Assembly: GCA_015680685.1 (NCBI GenBank)
Contig: MNCI01017913.1
Coordinates: 218,422-282,421, forward strand
Direction: 5' to 3'
Origin: Gnetum montanum
Lineage: Eukaryota; Streptophyta; Gnetopsida; Gnetales; Gnetaceae
DNA: 64,000 nucleotides
Positions 56,645 to 64,000 of this stretch are shown here, one piece after another. A program made the translations under genes and the position numbers. Numbering within the stretch: position 1 is the stretch's first letter; each line of letters starts with the position of its first letter. A model generated the notes under the pieces. It saw nothing but the letters and a program-made list of their open reading frames with translations. It made no database searches and was not told the origin of the DNA.

Positions 56645-59489
56645 ATGGCACCTAAACCAAGGCATCCAAGGGGAGAAGGACCATCCCAACCAAGGGACAA
56701 GCGATCAAGAATGGGAAGAAGACGAGGTGTGCAACATCTAGAGCATGTGGAGGGCTCACATGCAACTAGCCCCCTCTGTGAAGGACCTAACGTGGAATCT
56801 GTTCATTAGATTCCTGAAGAGGAAATTCCTAGTGAACAATCGCAAAAGGATGAGACTTTGGTGTTAGTGCCATGGCTTGAGGTCACCTTGACCCAGGCAT
56901 GTCTTGATGCTATTAAGCTAAGGGAGCTACAACGAATGGTCCTATGAGAGTTGAAATTTTGACCATTTCTAGAGAATGTGCCAAAAGAATTGCAAAGTTC
57001 TTCTATGTGGCCAATCATCACATTCAGTGGTGAATGGTACCTAGGAGAGACTTACCTCTTCTGGACGAATTGAAAATCGGGGTCCAAATTAAGAATCAAA
57101 GACATTCATGTCTCTTACTTTGTGGAAGCAATTTTACAAGGTCTAGGGTTGCCAAAGACCAAAGCTAATGTGGCAAAGATTCTCAAACAAGAAGATCCTA
57201 AGGTAAAAGGGGAGTGGATTAGGCAGTGCTATGGGGTAGAACACAAGAAGTTTGACACTTTAACCACTATAGAGAGGGTATACTCAAAAATTGCATCTTA
57301 CCACTTGAATCCAACAGTAAGACCCAATAAGATCATTGCCTTCTTTGCTTGTGCATGTGTCACTCTAAAGTAGAAAATTTCCAATCAACATTTCACAGTT
57401 GTTGTTCTTGAAGATTGAGAAAAGATTTGCTGAAAGCGAATGTGGAAGGTAGGCTCTACCCTTTTCCTACTTAATTAGGAAATTATGTAAATGGGCAAGG
57501 ATAGCATGATATGCCAATGACATACTTTGGTATGTTCCAATTGCCTCATGGTAGGAGATGATGAAGAATAAGACTCTAGCCACAACATGACTCGAGGAAG
57601 AGCAACAACCACCTCCACCGCCTATGTAGACAACAAGGTCGGGCTTGCAGACAATTGCAAAACACATATGCAAGATCTGACAATCGCTCTTGAGCCAACA
57701 AGAGTGATCTATTGGTACTGGTGGAGGAGAAGACCCTTCAATCTATCACCCTGCGATGTGCCATCTTGAGTAGGTGGCTTGATCGATGAGTCTACTAGAG
57801 AGAGCAGGGTTGATGTTTTCTGTCACCTAGACACAAGTACTTGCAAGAACTGATCCTAGTGTCTGAGAAGTAATGGTCTCCACCCAACAATTATTTCCTA
57901 AAATTTTAGGAAATGCTACTACTTTTTTGGTATGCTTGGAGGATGGAGAGGGGGCAACTATCTTAGTGATGCAATACCAGGGATAGGAAATTGTGGCTGA
58001 AGTGGTTGTTGACATGATTGCTACGGTTCTCAATGCACCTATAGTGCCTGTACTAGATGTACATGGACTTGAAGATGTATAGAAATCTACAGGAACTTTA
58101 CATATCAAGATCAATGTAGCCCAACATGAAGAATTATTGGACCGACTGGTGGGAACCAGGCAACTGCTTCCAGATTTCTTTGATCTTCTGAATAACATTA
58201 CTGTGAGCTAATCAGAGCTACTCTCAACAAGGATCAAGTGTCTCATCTTGGAGGGGCAACTTCAAGCAGCATAAGCATATTATCAATGCTTGGTGGTAGA
58301 AGTTTCCCAATTAAGGGCCCAACTTGCTGATCCAGCTCTCCTCAACCACAGCCTCACCAAAGATGAAGCTTTTTAACAACTTCAAACCAAACTTTAGATG
58401 ATTAAGGATGAGTGAGAGTCGATGATCTTTAACAAGTCCTTGAAAAATTCTAATGCATACCATCTAAACAAGGACTTGGCAAAGGTTTGCCAGGAGAACA
58501 TCAAGTTGACTATAGAAGTTCATCACCTACACAATGTTGGTGTTGAAAATCAACACATGAAAGACTTTATCCACCAACAGCAGGAGGAGCTAGCTAGGGT
58601 GAACACTGATGTGAGGAGATTGGCTATTGAAAATTGTAATATGTCTATGGAGGAAGTTTGGGCCTTGTGACAAAAATCATCTATTGAAATCACCACTTGG
58701 AAAAATGAAGTCCTCAAGTTTGAAAGAGTTAAAAATCACTATAGGGACCATGTGGGATTGTAGAAATAAGTAAATGAAAAAGAGATTCAAGTTGCAAAGG
58801 CCAAAATGAACCAAGCGCTCCAGCAGCTTTGAGAAGGAGCTGAGGTGTGGCAACCCATCTTCGATGGATTGAATACCTACAATCAGGCTAAGATCTACCT
58901 CAAGGAGCTACACATTGAAGAAATTATAGAATACATGGAATTGACCAATCTTCGTTATGTAAACCTAGCTATGCTAATAGCTGGTAGGCTGTGGTCTAAC
59001 TTGGAGAAGCAAGTGGCCACCTCGTATTCTTAATACGAGGGTGAGTTCCAAGCACACAAAGTGACAAAATAGAAGCTAGAAACAAAAAATGTGAAACTCA
59101 AAGTTCTCCACACTCATCTTGAAGGACAATGTACATTCACAGAGAACTTGGCCTGATGGATGAATGACTACTAGCAGCTACGGACATCAATCTGAGTGTT
59201 CGATATTGAACTAAAATAGTTTGCTACTTGGTTTGTAAATTTAAAAGACCTCTTTCTTGCACGTCCATGCCCTTGGGATATTCTAGTTCTGGCACACATA
59301 GGTAAAGCTTCTTGAATAGTGAACGATCCCAGAAGCAAAGAAGAGAAAATGAGGGCTTTGTTAGAGGCTTTTTGGTTACCTTCAGAAGTTGCAGCTGCTG
59401 GAGGACAACCGTCTTCTGCACCACAACTGCCACATGCGATAGAAGCTGGTGAAGGCCTATCAAAATCACTACCACCAGGGACAATGTGA
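56645..59489 (+). pseudogene. Additional 3' ORF of GE-C (coiled-coil protein, degenerate)
   Basis: About 948 codons with stops and small shifts. The ATG directly follows TTGATTGCAG. The N-terminus is basic (MAPKPRHPRGEG, KRSRMGRRRG). A globular part with FSGEWYLGETYLFW, VEAILQGLGLPKT, EWIRQCYGVEHKKFD and NPTVRPNKIIAFFACA lies near 57010-57375. An Asp/Gln/Glu-rich middle contains long heptad-like stretches (58420-58820, for example LAKVCQENIKLTIEVHHLHN). The blocks YLKELHIEEIIEYMELTNLR and RLWSNLEKQVATSYS follow, then PCPWDILVLAHIG and DPRSKEEKMRALLEAF near 59260-59370. The end is LPPGTM-stop. The same protein occurs in GE-A and, without the middle, in GE-N. It has no signal peptide, membrane span or catalytic motif that I recognise. 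Confidence 0.7.
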
Positions 59490-59720
59490 CCTTCTTCAGC
59501 AACTTTATCATCTTTCAGCATAGTGGAGAATCCAAGATCATCAAGATGTTCAATTTTGTCTCTAAACATTACCATTTTGTAATTCATTCTTCTCCATACA
59601 CTCGGGCACTTGGTACATTAATAAAGTCAGTGTCTATGTAGATGTGTTTCATCATATGTGTTGTAATAACTTCATACTTTCCAATTTGTAATAAAACTTG
59701 AGGACAAGTTTTCACACAAT
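59490..59720 (+). other. 3' untranslated region of GE-C
   Basis: Between the additional ORF stop and the polypurine tract. It contains TTGTAATAAAACTTGAGGACAAG. No coding features. Confidence 0.5.
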
Positions 59721-59730
59721 CGTGGGGGTA
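59721..59730 (+). other. Polypurine tract of GE-C
   Basis: CGTGGGGGTA lies directly before the 3' LTR start TGATGAAGTG. The same GTGGGGGTA is found at the matching place in GE-N. Confidence 0.8.
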
Positions 59731-60627
59731 TGATGAAGTGTTCATTAGTCGATATGTCGATTAGGCCACATCGATGGCACCCCGTATATGTAGCCACATT
59801 GACATGGCCCCATTAATGCATCTGTCCATGTGTTTACATGGCCTCGTTTACGCAGAGTTTGTCTCTAGCTATAAATAAGTGTGCACCCGCCGCACTTAGG
59901 CATTTTTTGAGTAGTTGTAGCCAAACTCTTGTAGTTTGTTCTCGTAAGAGTTAGAATATTTTCCAAGTGCCCACAGTAGGTGTGAGAAAGGTGTATAGCT
60001 CTTTATTCAAGTGCTAATGTACCTAAGCCCATTAGTGTGATTGGCAATAAAGATGAGTTTTTAAGCATTCCTTGCAGCATTTGGATTTAATGATTTAAAC
60101 ATTTAAATAGTTTAATATTTCACACTTTAATAATTTCTTAAGTATTCATTGTTATCACTTACCATTATTTCTCTTTTATATGTTCTATGAAAACCATAAG
60201 TACAACCATCTCTAATGTAAACCCAACACTTGGCAACCCAGTGATGCTTAATGTCTGGTAACCCAACAATGGTTAGGGGATGCTTAGGATGTGCATGGAA
60301 GATGAGATTAGTTGCTTATGCTAGGGAGAGTTAAGAGATAGAATAGAATAATTATAGATCATGCAACATTCCATTTCTTACATTTCAAGAATTAGGTCTT
60401 AGAAGATAACAGAGAAAACCAATAAAAATCATTTACCTCAATCTCACTTAACCATCACATTAGAACATCACAAGTGAGGTTGGGAAGACAAGGACCATTC
60501 TAACATTAGGTTTTACTAGCTAGAGTTCAGTGTATGCAAGTGCTTATAGTCTATGGAATTCAACCAAGTCACATGTGAACGTTCGTGATTAGTATGGTTG
60601 GGTGTAGGGGTATCTTGTTGCTCATCA
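59731..60627 (+). repeat. 3' LTR of GE-C
   Basis: 897 bp, with intact TGATGA...TCATCA ends. It is longer than the 5' copy, mainly by an extra CACTTGGCAACCCAGTGATG block near 60227. Confidence 0.92.
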
Positions 60628-60632
60628 GCAAC
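60628..60632. repeat. Target site duplication GCAAC (right) of GE-C
   Basis: The exact partner of 47348-47352. After it, the gag tail of GE-B continues. Confidence 0.92.
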
Positions 60633-61220
60633 CTAAAGCAGTTCCAATAACAATAAGCCAACTATCCAAGTGGAGGTCAAACACAATCTTTTTAGTAGTA
60701 TCATTAGTGACAGCACCCACAGTCATGGGGGATGCCACCATCAAGGCAGTAGTACCCTTATAGGCAACTAGATTCATATGGGTACTATGTATAGCAGCCC
60801 ATTTCTCCACATGACTCTTCCTATCACACTTCATTCCAGCATCACTACTACCCTCTTGAGTACTACAAAGCCCAATCTCTAAGAGGTAAATCCTCATTTT
60901 CTCATTACTCTTCATCCTTCTACACATGTCCCTCCACCTAAACTCAATTACCACTTTCTTCATTAATGCAAGGCAAAATTCCAACCCAACCATAGCAACA
61001 TAATGCCAGTAGGGTTAACTTATAGTTGAATCCTTGGTCAAGTGGTTCAAAATCCAAATCCCAAAAAAGATGCTTATTCCAAATCAATAGTCCTACAAAC
61101 CCCTCACATACTTATGTGGTTGATAGCCCTACTTCTCCCTCATCCTTTACATCTACTCCATTTGAGTACTCTTCAAACCAAATGTCTCACAAAGTGCATA
61201 TCATTATGTTAACCCATGCT
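60633..61220 (+). pseudogene. gag of GE-B, right part
   Basis: Pro/Gln/Ser-rich gag tail that continues the sequence cut at 47352. It aligns with 2840-3430 of GE-A (for example CACAGTCATGGGGGATGCCACC in both). Stops are present. Confidence 0.7.
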
Positions 61221-63750
61221 GTAAGTAATTGGATAAAGGCTAGCCACTTTCCTAGGAATAAATTTGATTCTAGGAGTCCCCTAATCTACTTGTAGATCAC
61301 TAAAAATGAGTCATGTAAGGCTCTTCTTGATTTAGGTTTTGGTATAAATCAGATTTCTCATGAGATGTATAAAGCTTGGAACCTGCCCCCACTCAAGAAG
61401 AGCACCATTCGTCTTGAGTTAGCAAATTAGTCCATCACTATTCCCTTGGGATTGATGAAGGACATTATGACCATCATTTATGGGTGGTTCTATCCTACTG
61501 ATTTTCTAATGATCTGTGTTAATAACTGTAAGGGGAACTTCCCAATCATCATGGGAAGGGCTTGGTTGAGCACAATTGATGCATGATTGGAAATCAAAGA
61601 CCTCTCCTTGGAGATTTCCAAGGAGAATGCATTTAGAAAGATAGAGAAGAAGAGAGTTCCATGCATTGCATACAGTGATATAGGATGCAACTACATGCAA
61701 AAACTATGATATGTGAAAAGTACATCCATCATAGCATGCGTGCAATGTGTAGATGTGTCTAAAATTCAAAGGTGCTTGTATGTAGCAGCCACAAAACAAG
61801 AGCACACCCAGTGGCTGATAGTTGATCTTAACAATAGTTCAACCATTTATAGGAAATCAACTAAGAGTTTGAAAAATGCCTATGTTGAAGGCATGCATGA
61901 ATTGGAGCAAGTTCCTCACCAACTCTCTTATGATGAACCTGATGACACCAGTTGGGGAGAGTTGGAAATTCCTAAAAAATTTAAATAGAGCCTTCTATAT
62001 AGATCACTAAAGCATTTGTGGAGCTGATAAAGAAAGATGCTCCACATGTCTAGACCAACGAATGTGAAAAGGCATTTCAACAACTTAAGCAGAAGGTTAT
62101 AGAAACTCCAATTCTATGACCACCTAACTGGTCCAACCATTCCACATCATGACGAATGCATTGAATTATGCCTTGGAAGTTGTGATCACATAGTTGGATT
62201 ATCAATAACATCCTTATAACATCCACTATGCAAGCCTAAGCATTGTGGGTGCATAGCTGAACTACACCACAATAGAGAAAGAATTGATGATGGTGGTGTA
62301 TGTCTTGGAAAAATTTAGGCACTATGTACTTTGGCACAAGGTGTTTGTGCACTTAGACCATGGTGCAATTTGCTTCTTGATGAAAAAATCGATAGTGAGC
62401 CCTTATTTTATATGGTGGCTTCTACTCTTTCAGGAATTCAATTTTGCAATGGTAGATAGAAAGGAAATTGAGAACATGGTCACTGGCCACTTGTCTTAGT
62501 TAAGATGGGATAACAAAGAGAAGGAGAGCCCACAATCTAATCAATTTCCTAACAAACTCCTTTTTTTATGCTATAAATGAATAAGTGCTTGCTAAACTTA
62601 ATTGGTACAATGGCATTCTTAGTTATCTTCTTACTCAAGAGATGCCACAAGAGTTGAACCATAGGAAGAAATAATAGTTTCTTCATTAGGCCAAATGCTT
62701 CATGGAAATCAATAAACACCTTTATAAGGTGTGCATCAATGGCCTAGTTTGTTGGTGTATTCCTAATGCTAACCAACTACATATTCTTTAAGACACTCAT
62801 GAGGGTCCATGTGGGGGTGACTATGCTAGGAGATGCACAGTCATTAAGATCCTAATGGTAGGGTATTATTGGACAACCCTCTTTTGGGGCATCCACCAAT
62901 TCATCCACTCTTGTGAACACTATCAACACAATGGTGGGATGACCACTCGAATGGAGGGACCTCAACAGTGGATACAACCACTAGAGTCCTTCAATCTGGA
63001 ACATTGATTTCATGGGTTCCATCATATCCATGTCAAATGGAAATGCATACATTATAGTCACTATTAACAATTATATGAAATGGGTAGAATTAGTAGCCGT
63101 CACCAACTGTGCATCCTCTATAGCTACTCAATTTATGCAACAGAATGTTGTAAATAGGTTTGGAGTGCACTGATTTCTAACAATGATACTAATTTTATAG
63201 GCACTACCTTTTGAAATCTCATGCAATGATTGATAGTTAAACATAAATTAACAACACATTACCACACCCAAGCCAACAATCAAGTAGAGATAACAAATAG
63301 GGAAATCACTAAGATCTTAACAAGAATAATTAGCAAATATAGGAGAGATTAGAGCACAAAACTTAATGATGTCCTCTAGGCCTATTGCTCAACCTAGAAA
63401 CCCCCTATAGGCTACTCTTCCTATGAGTTTGTGTAGGAAAAATTACCAACACTTCCTATGCTATCTAAGCTCTATACACTTTCAACAGCTTGTGACCTTG
63501 ACCTTGACCTCAACCTAGCATAGAAAGAAAGACTGATCAACCTCAACATGCTAGATGTGAATCGATTGATGACCTTGTCCTTGAATGAAGTGCACAAAGC
63601 ATTCAAAAAATAATGTCATGACCTCAAAATAAGGAAATTCAAATTTTAACCTGGAGACAAGGTCCTTTACTAGAACCCCACACATGTACCATAAAAGACT
63701 AAGTTCCAAATGTTATGAGAAGAGTGTTACATCATTTATGAAACCTTTCA
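61221..63750 (+). pseudogene. pol of GE-B: PR, RH, INT (RT core deleted)
   Basis: Protease at 61250-61985, with ALLDLGFGINQISHEMYKAW (the active-site serine and glycine are displaced). At about 61990 the sequence jumps from the protease tail to the end of RT (ITKAFVELIKKDAPHV). Relative to GE-A about 970 bases are missing, including the catalytic aspartates. RNase H at 62100-62500 shows VFVHLDHGAICFLM, with the usual Thr-Asp replaced. Integrase at 62600-63740 shows HEGPCGGDYARR and the TTHYHTQANNQVEITN region. Dead by several criteria. Confidence 0.8.
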
Positions 63751-64000
63751 ATATAATGGAGAAGAGTGTTACAATGGAGAAAAAGGTGATTTTTTATTTC
63801 AATATAATTATGATAAAATATACATAGAGGTGGAACATCTATATGATGATTACGTAAAAAAGCTCATATATGAATATATTCATTTACAACTTTATACATG
63901 ATGATAAAATATCTTGAAGAAATTACAACTAATGAATGTTGAATTAGTCAACCATGTTAATGTAGTAGCATTAGCGCATTAACATCGATGTATGCCTTGC
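63751..64000. other. Unrecognised right end
   Basis: AT-rich sequence after the GE-B break. The last 50 bases (AATGTAGTAGCATTAGCGCATTAACATCGATG) resemble U3 words of this family, so another LTR may begin at or beyond the edge. Confidence 0.3.

Larger units (their letters stand above)
47353..60627 (+). mobile_element. Ty3/Gypsy element GE-C (complete structure, degenerate coding)
   Basis: A 13.3-kb element with both LTRs, primer site, gag, pol, spacer, additional ORF, polypurine tract and GCAAC duplications. It is the youngest insertion of the nest because nothing is inserted in it. The LTRs differ at many sites, mostly by C/T and G/A changes. Coding regions have scattered stops, fewer than GE-A. 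It is the best copy for reading the family's protein set. Confidence 0.92.
44967..63750 (+). mobile_element. Gypsy element GE-B, split by GE-C
   Basis: Left part 44967-47352 and right part 60628-63750. GE-C lies between them within gag. The right part continues exactly where the left part stops, and GCAAC is present on both sides. GE-B lacks its primer region and about 1 kb of RT, and it ends in the integrase tail. It belongs to the GE-A family by gag, protease, RNase H and integrase similarity. Confidence 0.8.

Noticed and set aside
59171-59587. 138-codon minus-strand frame near the GE-C additional ORF end
   Set aside because: Antisense to the conserved C-terminal block of the additional ORF; the + strand reading is the one conserved in GE-A and GE-N.
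1-64000. CRISPR arrays, bacterial operons, rRNA or intact tRNA genes
   Set aside because: None seen. The introns, LTR elements and TNL show nuclear plant DNA.

Overview
The window looks like gymnosperm, most probably conifer, nuclear DNA. It is AT-rich, and most of it is old, nested LTR retrotransposons. One multi-exon plant-type TIR-NBS-LRR (TNL) immune-receptor gene remains open-reading, and one of its introns is 9.7 kb long and filled with transposons. The genus cannot be read from the sequence. All family calls come from motifs I recognised by eye; no database search was possible.

Layout. (1) About 61-12901: Ty3/Gypsy element GE-A on the + strand, degenerate. It has both LTRs, a tRNA-Asp-type primer site, gag, protease/RT/RNase H/integrase, a long spacer, and an additional ORF between integrase and the 3' LTR. 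(2) 12902-16394: AT-rich relics, including a minus-strand LTR edge with a tRNA-iMet primer site. (3) 16400-22542: GE-N on the minus strand, a complete non-autonomous relative with 5-bp target duplications. It keeps gag and a shortened copy of the additional ORF but has no pol. (4) 22548-25511: no gene recognised. (5) 25512-42076: the TNL gene on the minus strand. I rebuilt seven exons whose splice phases agree, giving 1787 codons. (6) Intron 4 (28259-37969) holds an antisense LINE split by a Copia element. (7) 42077-44560: gene upstream region with short tandem duplications. (8) 44564-63750: nested Gypsy elements. An LTR remnant is cut by GE-B, and GE-B is cut by GE-C (47353-60627, complete, GCAAC target duplication on both sides). 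(9) 63750-64000: nothing recognised.

The receptor. An N-terminal tract of about 17 Ser/Pro/Leu/Tyr-rich repeats precedes a TIR domain, an NB-ARC with intact P-loop, kinase-2, GLPL and MHD motifs, two LRR blocks split by a non-LRR island, and two post-LRR exons. The repeat tract is not a part of TNLs that I know. The gene's reading frame is open while every neighbouring transposon is full of stops, which suggests selection on the gene.

The retrotransposon family. GE-A, GE-B, GE-C and GE-N share TGATGA...TCATCA LTR ends, tRNA-Asp primer sites (seen in A, C and N), a His-rich segment in gag (A and C), and a short-spaced zinc knuckle. GE-A, GE-C and GE-N also share an additional 3' ORF whose ATG directly follows a splice-acceptor-like AG, and an identical 19-base motif in the spacer upstream of that ORF. 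The family fits the Ogre/Tat/Athila side of Ty3/Gypsy. The additional ORF and its conserved upstream signals are the best candidates here for something undescribed.
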